DNA of 64,000 bases from Streptomyces sp. ADI95-17 (GTDB taxonomy: Bacteria > Actinomycetota > Actinomycetes > Streptomycetales > Streptomycetaceae), in assembly GCF_003846175.1 (NCBI RefSeq), contig NZ_ML123048.1:225192-289191 (forward strand), written 5' to 3'. Shown here piece by piece: positions 50,935 to 59,249 of the stretch. Both the position numbers and the translations under genes were made by a program. The notes under the pieces are model-generated. The model had not been told where the DNA came from. It made no database searches and worked only from the letters and a program-made list of their open reading frames with translations. Position 1 is the first letter of the stretch, and every line of letters starts with the position of its first letter.

Positions 50935-50983
50935 GCAGGGGACCGCGGGCGGCGGCTCACTCCCGCCGCCCGCGGTCCCCTGC
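50935..50983 (+). terminator. Strong hairpin terminator, 21-bp perfect stem
   Basis: Left arm 50935-50955 beginning GCAGGGGACCGCGG and its exact complement at 50963-50983, loop CTCACTC. It starts 4 bp after the subtilase stop. Confidence 0.88.
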
Positions 50984-51056
50984 TCCCGCTTCGTCACGAG
51001 CGACGAGGAGCGCACGACCGGGCCCTTCCGGCGCGTGTCCGGGAGATGATCACCGC

Positions 51057-52430
51057 TCAGAGACCGATGTCGCGGCCGTTGATGTCGGCGAGGGTTTCGC
51101 GCCGGACCAGCAGCCGTGCCCGGCCGTCCGCGACGGCGACCACCGGCGGGCGGCCGACGGCGTTGTAACTGGACGCCATGGAGAGGTGATACGCGCCCGC
51201 GACCGGCACGGCCACCAGGTCCCCGGGACGGATGTCGCCCGGCATGGGCACATCGGCGGCGAGCACATCGCCCGCCTCGCAGTGCCGGCCGACGACGGTC
51301 GCGGTGCGGGGCGCGGCCGTCGAGCGCCGGCCGATGAGCCGGGGTGCGTACCGTACGCCGTACAGAGCGGGCCGTGGATTGTCACTCATGCCGCCGTCCA
51401 CGGCCACGAAGGTGCGGTCGCCGGTCTGTTTCACCGCGAGCACCCGGTAGAGCGCCACGCCCGCGGGCCCGACCAGCGCACGGCCGGGCTCGACGCTGAG
51501 CCGGGGCACGGGGATGCCCGCAGCGGCGCAGTTCGCGGCCAGTTCGCGGTGGATACGGGTACCGAGGGACGGAATGTCGAGGGCGGCCTCCCCCGGCCGG
51601 TAGGCGACGGCGTGCCCGCCGCCGAGGTCCAGTTCGGGCAGGGCGATTCCGTGCTGCCGCCGGATCTGGGCGAGCAGTCCGACGACCCGTCGCAGCGCGG
51701 TCAGATAGGGCTTGGCCGTGGTGATCTGCGAGCCGATGTGGCAGTGCAGTCCCACGAGTTCGAGCCGTGGCTGGTCGAGAATCCGGGCGACTGCGTGCCG
51801 GGCGCTGCCGTCGGCGATCGACAGCCCGAACTTCTGGTGATCCGTGCCGGTGCGGATCGCGGCGTGGCCACCCGCGCTCACCCCCGGAACCACGCGCACC
51901 AGCACCTTCTGCCGGGCGCCGTCCGGGATGAGCGCGGACAGCCGGGCGATCTCCCAGGCGCTGTCGATGACGATCCGTCCGACACCCAGGCGCAGCGCGG
52001 CCTCCAGGTCTTCCGGGCTCTTGGCGTTGCCGTGCAGCACGATGCGTTCGGGCGGGAAGCCCGCCGTCACGGCGAACTCCAGCTCGCCCGCGGAGCAGAC
52101 GTCCAGTCCGAGGCCCTCCTCCCGTACCCAGTGCAGCAGTGCGCGGCAGAGGAACGCCTTGGCCGCGTAGACGACATCGGTGTCCGGGAAGGACCGCAGA
52201 TAGGTGCGGCAGCGTTCCCGTACTTCGCCCTCGTCGAGGAGGTAGACCGGTGTGCCGAACCGTTCGGCCGCCTCGACGAGCGAGACGCCGCCCACCGCGA
52301 CGTCGCCGTGGGCGGTGAGCCGGGCCGATGCGGGCCAGACGGACAGGCTCGCGGTGTTGCCCGAAGGCACGGGTGCCTGGTGAGGCACGGCCGGTGCCGC
52401 GGGCGGCTGCCCGGGGAGTGTGGTGGTCAT
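51057..52430 (-). CDS. lysA: Diaminopimelate decarboxylase
   Basis: 457 residues from ATG 52430. Fold-type III PLP enzyme: YLLDEGEVRERCRTYLRSFP, PLP lysine in VVYAAKAFLCRALL (about residue 91), GLDVCSAGELEFAVTAGFP, IVLHGNAKSPEDLEAALRLG, HCHIGSQ, the Gly loop ELDLGGGHAVAY, SVEPGRALVGPAG and VAVDGGMSDNPRPALYG. It makes lysine from meso-diaminopimelate. Streptomyces usually carries another lysA in the lysine/threonine region, so this may be a specialised second copy. It follows the small SAV_915-type gene by 11 bp on the same strand. Confidence 0.9.
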   Translation of the reverse strand: MTTTLPGQPPAAPAVPHQAPVPSGNTASLSVWPASARLTAHGDVAVGGVSLVEAAERFGTPVYLLDEGEVRERCRTYLRSFPDTDVVYAAKAFLCRALLHWVREEGLGLDVCSAGELEFAVTAGFPPERIVLHGNAKSPEDLEAALRLGVGRIVIDSAWEIARLSALIPDGARQKVLVRVVPGVSAGGHAAIRTGTDHQKFGLSIADGSARHAVARILDQPRLELVGLHCHIGSQITTAKPYLTALRRVVGLLAQIRRQHGIALPELDLGGGHAVAYRPGEAALDIPSLGTRIHRELAANCAAAGIPVPRLSVEPGRALVGPAGVALYRVLAVKQTGDRTFVAVDGGMSDNPRPALYGVRYAPRLIGRRSTAAPRTATVVGRHCEAGDVLAADVPMPGDIRPGDLVAVPVAGAYHLSMASSYNAVGRPPVVAVADGRARLLVRRETLADINGRDIGL

Positions 52431-52441
52431 GGTGTATCCCC

Positions 52442-52834
52442 TCAGCCGATCAGGAGGTTGCCGCAGGACACGAAGGCCGTTCGCCGGTCGTGTCGTGGCG
52501 CGGGTGCCGTGCGTCGGGCGGGGTTCACGACGGAGGCGGTGGCATCGGGCCCCGGTACGGCGAGCAGTGGGTCGACGACGAGGCCGACGATCCCCAACGG
52601 TGCGACGAGGGCGCGTACCGCCGGCTCGGAGAGGCGGATCCAGGGCTGGCGTTGTCCGAGAGTGAGGGTCAGTTGCCGCTCGTGGGTGAAGGCGACGGCG
52701 GTACGCACACCGAGGGGTGTACGGAAGAGGCGGGCGCAGTGGCCCCCGGGCCCGGGCCGGACCGGAACGAACAACGCTCCGGTCCGGCTCGGTCGAAGGG
52801 GGTCGGGGTCCTCGTCGGGCCGGCTGTCGTTCAT
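52442..52834 (-). CDS. SAV_915-family small protein
   Basis: 130 residues from ATG 52834 with GAGGAG upstream. GALFVPVRPGPGGHCARLFR, TPLGVRTAVAFTHERQLTLT and WIRLSEPAVRALVAPLGI match my recollection of the SAV_915 family of Streptomyces, whose role is unknown. No signal or membrane segment. The 11-bp spacing makes it the first gene of a two-gene operon with lysA. Confidence 0.75.
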   Translation of the reverse strand: MNDSRPDEDPDPLRPSRTGALFVPVRPGPGGHCARLFRTPLGVRTAVAFTHERQLTLTLGQRQPWIRLSEPAVRALVAPLGIVGLVVDPLLAVPGPDATASVVNPARRTAPAPRHDRRTAFVSCGNLLIG

Positions 52835-53186
52835 GGCACTCCTCGTGGAGACGGGTACATCACCCCGGACCGATCGCGATCCGGAATGGCATGCAACGAC
52901 GCTATGCCCGCTCCCACGGGGCCGGACGTCTCCGTTGGCGGCCCCTTGATCCCGCGGGTCCGACCCTTGACGCACCATTGACGACGGCGGAGGCGTGCGT
53001 CATCGGCGACCGCCCTTTTTGCGGACCGGACGTGGTCATCCTCACGGCCTCCAGGGCTGCTCTGCGCGTATCGCCCACCGAGGTGGGGACGCTAGCGCGT
53101 GGCGCTCTGCCGGCCGAACGTATCGAGACACACCGGATCCGCAGGCGGGCACGGTGAGTCCCCCGGCCTGCGGGCCGTGAAACGGC
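52835..53186. other. Intergenic region, 352 bp, no gene supported
   Basis: Includes the promoter side of the SAV_915/lysA operon. A T-run (CCCTTTTTGC, about 53007-53016) and a weak GC hairpin near 53150-53180 are the only local features noticed. Confidence 0.45.
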
Positions 53187-53573
53187 CTAGTTGCTGTGCA
53201 CGATCTGGATCAGGTTGCCGCAGGTGTCGTCCAGGACCGCGGTGGTGACCGGCCCCATCTCCAGCGGGTCCTGGGTGAACCGCACTCCGAGTCCGCGCAG
53301 CCGGTCGAACTCGGCGTTCACGTCGTCCACGGCGAACGACGCGGCCGGGATGCCGTCCTCGACCAGCGCCGTCTTGTACGGCTTCACCGCGCGATGGCCG
53401 TCGGGCTCCAGCAGCAGTTCGGTGCCGTCGGGGTCCTCCGGCGAGACCACGGTCAGCCATCGGTCCTTGCCCACCGGGACCTCGTGCTTCTTCACGAAGC
53501 CCAGCACGTCCGTATAGAAGCGCAGGGCCTTGTCCTGGTCATCGACGAAGACGCTGGACAGGTGGATCCTCAT
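53187..53573 (-). CDS. VOC-family (glyoxalase/dioxygenase-like) protein
   Basis: 128 residues from ATG 53573, with CCGGAG upstream. Two beta-alpha-beta-beta-beta modules: IHLSSVFVDDQDKALRFYTD, LGFVKKHEVPVGKDRWLTVV, ASFAVDDVNAEFDRLRGLGV and AVLDDTCGNLIQIVHSN. Possible metal ligands are His3 region, Glu in GTELLLEP and the C-terminal site. Role unknown: glyoxalase, resistance or dioxygenase. Its start overlaps (ATGA) the end of a regulator remnant. Confidence 0.85.
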   Translation of the reverse strand: MRIHLSSVFVDDQDKALRFYTDVLGFVKKHEVPVGKDRWLTVVSPEDPDGTELLLEPDGHRAVKPYKTALVEDGIPAASFAVDDVNAEFDRLRGLGVRFTQDPLEMGPVTTAVLDDTCGNLIQIVHSN

Positions 53574-53685
53574 GGGGTGTTCTCCGGGGTGTCGGTCCTG
53601 AGCGACCGGGTCACGACGCGCTCAAGGGATTCGGTGTTCAGAGCGTGGAACTCGTCGCGGCCCTGGCGCCGCGCATGGGCAGGCA
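53570..53685 (-). pseudogene. 3' remnant of a winged-helix regulator (ArsR-like) upstream of the VOC gene
   Basis: About 35 codons with high G/C third positions, RRQGRDEFHALNTESLERVV then TRSLRTDTPENTP, end in a stop that overlaps the VOC start as ATGA. The GRxxFHALNTESLERV pattern resembles the wing and last helix of ArsR/MarR-type repressors, which often precede VOC genes. No HTH or start lies upstream, so the 5' part is missing. Confidence 0.45.
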
Positions 53686-53733
53686 TCGACCTGCTTATCA
53701 AACGGTGTGCCTCGACGCAGCTCGGCCGAACCC

Positions 53734-54183
53734 TCAGTGGTGGAGCAGGCCGCCGACCGGAACGGGTTCGACATGGCCGGTCGCCGGCCGGCTCCGCGCC
53801 AGGGTGAGGCCGATGTCGACCAGCGACGATCGCCTCAGGCCGACGACGTCGGGGATCGGCGTCCACACCGACTCAAGGGTTTCGCCGTTGGGTTCGGGGC
53901 GGAGCCGGCCGCCGGTGATGCGGACCTGGTAGAAGATGCCGACGTTCTGGTGGTCGGGCAGGCGGTCGGCCGCGGGTATCACCCGTGAGTCGACGCCGAG
54001 CAGGCGTTCCACCACCGCGTCGCAGCCGGTCTCCTCGGCGACTTCCCGGATCACCGCGTCGAACGGATCCTCCGCGTGCTCGACGCGGCCGCCCGGAAGG
54101 GTCCAGTTCCCCGACGAGTGGTGCGCGAGCAGCACCCGTTCGCCTTCGATGCACACGGCGTACGCCGCCAGTCGGAAGCTCAT
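53734..54183 (-). CDS. Nudix hydrolase
   Basis: 149 residues from ATG 54183 (MSFRLAAYAVCIEGERVLLA). Complete Nudix box: GGRVEHAEDPFDAVIREVAE then ETG, fitting Gx5Ex7REUxEExGU at residues ~32-55. It hydrolyses a nucleoside diphosphate linked to another moiety with Mg2+. Substrate unknown. Its start is 9 bp from the end of the kinase pseudogene on the same strand. Confidence 0.9.
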   Translation of the reverse strand: MSFRLAAYAVCIEGERVLLAHHSSGNWTLPGGRVEHAEDPFDAVIREVAEETGCDAVVERLLGVDSRVIPAADRLPDHQNVGIFYQVRITGGRLRPEPNGETLESVWTPIPDVVGLRRSSLVDIGLTLARSRPATGHVEPVPVGGLLHH

Positions 54184-54192
54184 CCCGGCACA

Positions 54193-55622
54193 CTACCGGG
54201 ACGCCCGCGCGATCCGCCCCTCGACCGGCAGCACGACGATCAGCCGGGTGCCCGGCCGGTTGTCCTCGATGTGGGTGCTGCCGTGGTGGGCCGTGACGAT
54301 GTCGCGGACGATGGCGAGGCCGAGCCCGTTGCCGCCGGTGTCCCGGGCGCGGGCGTCGTCCAGGCGGGTGAACCGGTCGAAGACGCGCTCCCGGTCCGCC
54401 CCGGGGATACCGGGGCCGTCGTCGGCGACGACCAGTCGTGCGGTGCCGTGCAGGGTACGGAGGCTGACGTCGATGCGGGTCGCGGCATGGCGCAGCGCGT
54501 TGTCCAGGAGGTTGCGCACAACTCGGGCGAGGGCGTCCTCGTCCCCGCTCACGCGTGCCGCGCCGACGGCATGCTGATCGATGACGAGGCCTGTGCGGTC
54601 GCGGGCCTCGCGCACCTCGGCGAAGACGATCTCGTCCAGATCGACGGACCGGGTCCGCAGCCGGGGCCGGGCGTCCAGCCGTGCGAGCCGGAGGAGGTCG
54701 TCGACGAGACGGTTGAGCCGCTCGGTCTCCCGGAGCAGTTCGGGGGCGAGGGTCTGCCAGTGGGCGGATTCCGGGTGCTGGTCGGCGACTTCGAGGCGGG
54801 TGTGCAGGGTGCTGAGGGGGCTGCGCAGTTCGTGGGCGGCGTCCGCGATGAACCGTCGTTGTCGCCGGGTCGCGGCGTCCAGCCGAGGCCCAGCAGGTCG
54901 TTGAAGGTGGTGGCCAGCCGGCCGAGCGCGTCGTCGGCGGGCGGTACGTCGAGGCGGCGGCCGAGGTCGGACTCGGTGATCTCGGCCGTCTGGGCACGCA
55001 TCGCGTCCACGGGCCGCAGCGCACGCCCGGTGAACAGCTATACGACTCCGGTGAGCAGGGCGACGACCGCCGGCACACCGGTGGCCAGGCCCGTGGTGAG
55101 CTGCGACAGCCCGTGGTCGACGCTTTCGGTGGGCAGCGCGACGTACACGGTCACGGGATTGCCGGCGGTGCCCGCGCGGACTCCTACGGCGCGCCAGGTC
55201 CCGTGCTCGTGCTCGGGAATGTCGTGGACGGTGTGGGCCCGCGGGGTGCCGGATTCGCTCGCCGGGAATGTGAAGACCCGGGGCAGACCACGCAGGTTGG
55301 CCGAACTGGCCAGCACGTTCCCCTTGCCGTCGACGACCTGCACGGCGGCTTCCGCGTGGGAGGTGGCCGGTACTTCCGCGCTGATCTGGTTGCTGTCCGC
55401 GTCGACCGCCACGACCTGGGCGCGCTGGAGTGCGGTCTGGTCGAGACCGGCGATCAGGCTGCCGTGCAACCAGACGACGAGCAGGACGGCGGCACCGGCC
55501 AGCCCGGCCGCCATGACCAGGGCCGCGGCGGCGGTCAGCCGCAGCCGCAGCGGTGCGGGAGACCATGGGTTCCCCCTCGTCCGGTGCGGAACGTGCTCGG
55601 TCACCTCAAGACTGGGTGGCAC
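54193..55622 (-). pseudogene. Two-component sensor histidine kinase, inactivated by a stop and a frameshift
   Basis: N-terminal part from GTG 55622 or 55604: membrane helix LTAAAALVMAAGLAGAAVLL, a sensor region, then the second helix ALLTGVV ends in an in-frame TAG at 55038-55040. The frame then resumes in a HAMP-like LFTGRALRPVDAMRAQTAEI. At about 54885-54892 the frame shifts by one (ATTFNDLLG in one frame, RLDAATRRQRRFIADAAHEL in the next). The last part is intact: HisKA ADAAHELRSPLSTLHTRLEV and HATPase RNLLDNALRHAATRI, ADDGPGIPGADRERVFDRF and GNGLGLAIVRDIVTAHHG. No response regulator is adjacent. Confidence 0.85.
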
Positions 55623-55679
55623 CGACTGAGAGGAAGCTGAGAGCCCGGCCCGGCAGGACCCACGGTCGTCCTGCCGCCT

Positions 55680-56216
55680 CTACTCGCCGGGGAACGAGAA
55701 GTAGAGCGCGTCGCTGTAGAAGGAGGCGAAGTGGTTCTGCCAGTCGGCCCGGACGGACGCGAGCCATGCGTCGTCCGCACCGGCGATCGCCGCCTCGGCA
55801 CGGGTCACGGCGTCAGGGATGTCGTGCGAGACCAGGTACTGCACCGCCTCTTCGGGATCCTCGTCGCCGAGCGACACCATCTCCCCCGTCTCCAGCACGA
55901 AGCAGGTGTCACGCTGCTTGTCCAGGTGGGCTGTGGTCCTGGCGACGCACTCGGCGAATTCACGGTCGTCCGGGAGCCCTTGCCCGACCACGCGCAGGAG
56001 ATCGCCGAGCAGGGTGGCGCCACCGGCGAAGTCCGCGGCTATGCCGATACGCCTGTTCCAGATCATGGACGGGACTATGTCCGTCTCGCGCCCGACGAGC
56101 AGCTTGTGCGCCAGCGGAATGCTCCAGTTGTGCTCGGACACGCACCGGATCTTCTCCGGATTCGCTTCCGCGGTCGGCGGTGTGCTCGCTGAATAGAGGT
56201 ATGAACGGTTGGCCAT
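55680..56216 (-). CDS. Uncharacterised protein starting MANRSYLYS
   Basis: 178 residues from ATG 56216. Cytoplasmic, acidic, rich in Trp and aromatic residues: KIRCVSEHNWSIPLAHKLLV, IGIAADFAGGATLLGDLLRV, CVARTTAHLDKQRDTCFVLE and WQNHFASFYSDALYFSFPGE. The MANRSYLYS opening is, as I recall, shared by a family of actinobacterial and other bacterial proteins with no known function, often near contact-dependent or immunity genes. It is not clearly linked to its neighbours. Confidence 0.75.
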   Translation of the reverse strand: MANRSYLYSASTPPTAEANPEKIRCVSEHNWSIPLAHKLLVGRETDIVPSMIWNRRIGIAADFAGGATLLGDLLRVVGQGLPDDREFAECVARTTAHLDKQRDTCFVLETGEMVSLGDEDPEEAVQYLVSHDIPDAVTRAEAAIAGADDAWLASVRADWQNHFASFYSDALYFSFPGE

Positions 56217-56298
56217 GATGGTGACCCTAACTTCCCCCACTGACAGCCCGGACCCGGCGAACAGCGCGCCCCGCCCGGCACGAGTACGTGGTGTGCCG

Positions 56299-56463
56299 TC
56301 AGGAATCGTCGTGGGTCGCGGTGACGGGGACGTCGTGACGGGTGGCGAAGGAGCGGACCGTGTCGGCGAGCGGCGCCGTGCCGGCACCGGGAGCCAGCCG
56401 GCCGGTCCGGATGTGGATGGCTCCGTCCTTGCGCCTGCGTACCCACCGCGGTTTCAGGAAGGC
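56299..56463 (-). pseudogene. C-terminal gene remnant, family not recognised
   Basis: About 54 codons ending at 56299: FLKPRWVRRRKDGAIHIRTG, RLAPGAGTAPLADTVRSFAT, RHDVPVTATHDDS. About 90% of third positions are G or C in this frame, against clearly lower values in the opposite strand, which marks it as former coding sequence. It has no start; the membrane-protein frame on the other strand begins where it ends, suggesting a breakpoint near 56463. Confidence 0.45.
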
Positions 56464-56484
56464 CGCGGGCAGCCGGTGGCGCTG

Positions 56485-56883
56485 ATGATGGTCCTCGGTG
56501 GCATGCAGGCCGTGCTCGGGCTCGCCCTGGTGAGCAACAGCGTGGAGATCGCCACGTCCATCTGGGGCGAGGGCGAGCCGAATCCGTGGGGCCGGACGGC
56601 GGGCGAGGCGCATTCGGGGCAGGTCGTCTTCGCCGGGATCCTGGTGCTGGCCATCGCGGCCTGGGGCATCACCACCGCCGTCGGGTTCCCCACCCGCAAC
56701 CCCGCCCTGCGGACCTCGGCCTTCGCCTACGGCTGGACGGCCCTGCCCTTCACCGTGGTGTTCTTCCAGGTGATGCCCCTCCTCGGGATCGCATGGCTGG
56801 TGCCCGCGATCCTCGCCCTCGTCCGGCCCAACCAGCCGGAAACCCAAGCGTGGTTCGGCGGGTCCGGCGCCTCGCCACGTTGA
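56485..56883 (+). CDS. Small membrane protein, possibly 5'-truncated
   Basis: 132 residues from ATG 56485 (MMVLGGMQAVLGLALVSNSV); the same frame is open further upstream but without membrane or coding character before about 56463. About four hydrophobic segments: LGGMQAVLGLALV, VVFAGILVLAIAAWGITTAV, FAYGWTALPFTVVFFQVMPL and IAWLVPAILALV. No ribosome site fits well. Family not recognised. Confidence 0.5.
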   Translation: MMVLGGMQAVLGLALVSNSVEIATSIWGEGEPNPWGRTAGEAHSGQVVFAGILVLAIAAWGITTAVGFPTRNPALRTSAFAYGWTALPFTVVFFQVMPLLGIAWLVPAILALVRPNQPETQAWFGGSGASPR

Positions 56884-56982
56884 ACGTCCGCCCCCGCCCG
56901 CCCTCTCCGTCGGCAGGTGAGGTCGCGGGAGGGCGGTCGGCCGCTCGGCGGCGCCGTGGCGGCTCCGGCGGGCACGGTGTTG

Positions 56983-58146
56983 TCATCGGCGGGTGCCGGT
57001 GGGGTCAGTGGGGCTGGTGGGGCCGGTGCTGGAGGAACTCGATGGCGTGGCGGGCCGGTGGTCGTCCTTGAGATCGGTGAGAAAGAAGTCCCGGATGTCC
57101 TCGGCGAGCAGCTCCGGGACCTCCATCGCGGCGAAGTGGCCGCCGCGTTCGAACTCCGACCAGCGCCTGATGTCGTAGAGCCGCTCGGCCAGCGGCCGCA
57201 CCGACTGCGTGATGTCGTGGGCGAACACCGCCACGCCGAGCGGCACCGGGCAGGGTTCGGTCCGACGCGGCGCCTCTCGGTGCAGCCGTGCCGAGGAGGC
57301 CGCGGTGGCGGTCAGCCAGTACAGCGAGACGTCGGTGAGCATCCGCTCGTCGCTGATCTGCGAGCGGGGGTCCGTCCACTGTGCGAAGCGCTCGGCGATC
57401 CAGGCCAGTTGGCCGACCGGCGAGTCGGTCAGGGCGTAGCCGATGGTCTGCGGGGTGGTGGCCTGGAGAGCCTGGTACGGGGGACGGCTCGCCATCAATT
57501 GCCGGACCTTGTCCAGCCGAGCTTCGTCGGTCCCGGACAGTTCGATGCCGGCGTCCGGATCGGGCCGGGTCGGGAGGTAGTTGACGTGTACCCCCATGAC
57601 CTGTTCAGGTGCCACCGCGCCCAGCGCCGTCGATATGCCCGCGCCGAAGTCGCCGCCCTGCGCCCCGTAGCGCTCGTACCCGAGACGGCGCATCAACTCG
57701 GCCCAGGCCCGGGCGACCCGGACCACGTCCCAGCCGCGTTCATGGGTCGGCCCCGAGAAGCCGTAACCCGGAATGGACGGAATCACCAGGTGGAAATCGT
57801 GTGACAGCGGCTCGATCACATCGAGGAATTCCAGGAACGAACCGGGCCAGCCGTGGGTGAGGATCAGCGCGGGCGCGTGCGGCCGCGACGACCGGACGTG
57901 GATGAAGTGGATGTTCTGACCGTCGATCCCGGTGGTGAAGTGCGGAAGTTCGTTGAGCCTCGCCTCGTGCTCGCGCCAGTCGTAGCCGACGCGCCAGTAC
58001 TCGGCCAGTTCCCTGAGCCGTGCCAGCGGGAAGCCGTAGTCCCATCCGGCATCGACGACCTCGTTGGGCCAACGGGTGCGTGTGAGCCGGTCGTTCAGGT
58101 CGTCGAGGTCGGCCTGGGGGATGTCGATGCGGAACGGCTTGATCAT
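56983..58146 (-). CDS. Epoxide hydrolase (alpha/beta-hydrolase, microsomal type)
   Basis: 387 residues from ATG 58146 (MIKPFRIDIPQADLDDLNDR) with TTGGAG upstream. The N-terminal EHN domain is RLTRTRWPNEVVDAGWDYGF. Oxyanion motif LILTHGWPGSFLEFLDVI (about residue 95), nucleophile Asp in YGAQGGDFGAGIST (about 153), and catalytic His in FERGGHFAAMEVPELLAED (about 350). It opens epoxides to diols. The Ser/Thr/Pro-rich last 20 residues are unusual. Two matching 15-bp operators lie just upstream. Confidence 0.9.
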   Translation of the reverse strand: MIKPFRIDIPQADLDDLNDRLTRTRWPNEVVDAGWDYGFPLARLRELAEYWRVGYDWREHEARLNELPHFTTGIDGQNIHFIHVRSSRPHAPALILTHGWPGSFLEFLDVIEPLSHDFHLVIPSIPGYGFSGPTHERGWDVVRVARAWAELMRRLGYERYGAQGGDFGAGISTALGAVAPEQVMGVHVNYLPTRPDPDAGIELSGTDEARLDKVRQLMASRPPYQALQATTPQTIGYALTDSPVGQLAWIAERFAQWTDPRSQISDERMLTDVSLYWLTATAASSARLHREAPRRTEPCPVPLGVAVFAHDITQSVRPLAERLYDIRRWSEFERGGHFAAMEVPELLAEDIRDFFLTDLKDDHRPATPSSSSSTGPTSPTDPTGTRR

Positions 58147-58213
58147 GATCTCAACTCCAAGGGGCTCTGCCCGGTGTCCAGGCGTCGGGGCGACAACACC
58201 TCGCACCTGAATC

Positions 58214-58269
58214 GTTTGTATCACTAACGTTCAATCCCCCAGCGAGGATAGATTGTTAGTGAGACTAAC
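58214..58269. promoter_or_regulatory. Pair of 15-bp operators upstream of the epoxide hydrolase
   Basis: GTTAGTGAGACTAAC at 58255-58269 is a perfect GTTAGT-N3-ACTAAC dyad; GTTTGTATCACTAAC at 58214-58228 matches it with one arm mismatch. Centres are 41 bp apart, about four helical turns, so two dimers would bind the same DNA face. Typical of TetR- or MarR-type repressors; no such gene is intact nearby. Confidence 0.7.
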
Positions 58270-58414
58270 GCAACGCGCGATCGCGGCACGATCGGCAGCA
58301 GGCCTGGCATGGCTGTGACTGAGCACTACAGATGGCGGATGACAGCGACCCCGGCCCGGAACAGCGCGGAACCCGCATGGGGCACCGTGGTCAAGAGTGG
58401 TGTCCCGTGCGGGT

Positions 58415-58691
58415 TGCGTGGTGCCCGTCACCCGCTCGCCCACGGCGGGTGTGTCGACGCCCTCGCCGACGGCGGTGACCTCGCCGGCGAACTCGTAGCC
58501 GGCCCGGTACTCATGGCCGGTGCCGCCTGCTGTGGGGTCGGCGCCGGCGAGCATGGAGGCGTCGGCGTTGTTCAGGGCCGTCGCGCGGGCGCGCACCACG
58601 ATCTGCCCGGGACCTGGCTCGGGTACGGGGACCCGGCGGGCGGTCCAGTCAGGTCCGGTGCCGCCGAACAGGGCGACATGGTCTCGGGCAT
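58415..58691 (-). pseudogene. Zinc-type alcohol dehydrogenase/quinone oxidoreductase, N-terminal fragment
   Basis: ATG 58691 has GGAG 8 bp upstream (MPETM), but within six codons the homology moves to another frame: DHVALFGGTGPDWTARRVPV, PEPGPGQIVVRARATALNNA, DASMLAGADPTAGGTGHEYR, AGYEFAGEVTAVGEGVDTPA and VGERVTGTT. This is the GroES-like domain of MDR-family reductases. It ends at about 58415 where the sequence turns unrelated, leaving about 92 of roughly 320 residues. Both a frameshift and a large deletion are needed. Confidence 0.72.
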
Positions 58692-58723
58692 GAGCGGGGC
58701 TCCTTTCGCGGCCGGCGCGGGGG

Positions 58724-59146
58724 TCAGTGGCTGCTGCGGGCGCGCTCGGTGTTGTACTGCGCGTCGGTGACGTGCTCCAGCCAGGTGGTCTCGGGCCGGT
58801 CGTCGCCGGGGGCGACGGCGTCCCACAGGGCGAGGTGTTCCATGAAGCGGTCTTCGGTCGCTCCGTGCCAGTGCTCCTCGCCGGGCGGGCAGGTCACCGT
58901 CTCACCGGGGTGGGCCTCGTAGACGGTGCCGTCACGGGTGCCGATCAGGGCGGTGCCGGAGATGACGTGGAGGGTCTGGCCGACAGCGTGGTGGTGCCAC
59001 GCCGTGCGGGCGCCGGGGGCGAAGCGCACCATGTTGGCCCGGATACGGGACGGTTCCTTTCCTGCGTGGATGATGTCGAACCAGACGTCTCCGTTGAACC
59101 ATTCCGCGGGTCCCTTGCCGGTGGGCTGGGGCTTGACGAATTCCAT
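58724..59146 (-). CDS. Cupin-domain protein
   Basis: 140 residues from ATG 59146 with AAGGAGAG upstream. Single cupin: motif 1 FAPGARTAWHHHAVGQTLHV (three His, then a downstream Glu position replaced), motif 2 HPGETVTCPPGEEHWHGATE (His). Such small cupins accompany SDR and carboxymuconolactone decarboxylase-like genes, as here, and may act on quinone or peroxide chemistry. It is the last gene of the cupin/SDR/CMD group on the minus strand. Confidence 0.88.
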   Translation of the reverse strand: MEFVKPQPTGKGPAEWFNGDVWFDIIHAGKEPSRIRANMVRFAPGARTAWHHHAVGQTLHVISGTALIGTRDGTVYEAHPGETVTCPPGEEHWHGATEDRFMEHLALWDAVAPGDDRPETTWLEHVTDAQYNTERARSSH

Positions 59147-59249
59147 GCCGGGCTCTCCTTGAACGGGGGGAGGTGTCAGCGGCGGGTGTGGCGCCGCGAG
59201 TGAAGGACGGTGTCTGCCGCAGCCCCGGGAGGTGTCGGGGCCGGAGCCG

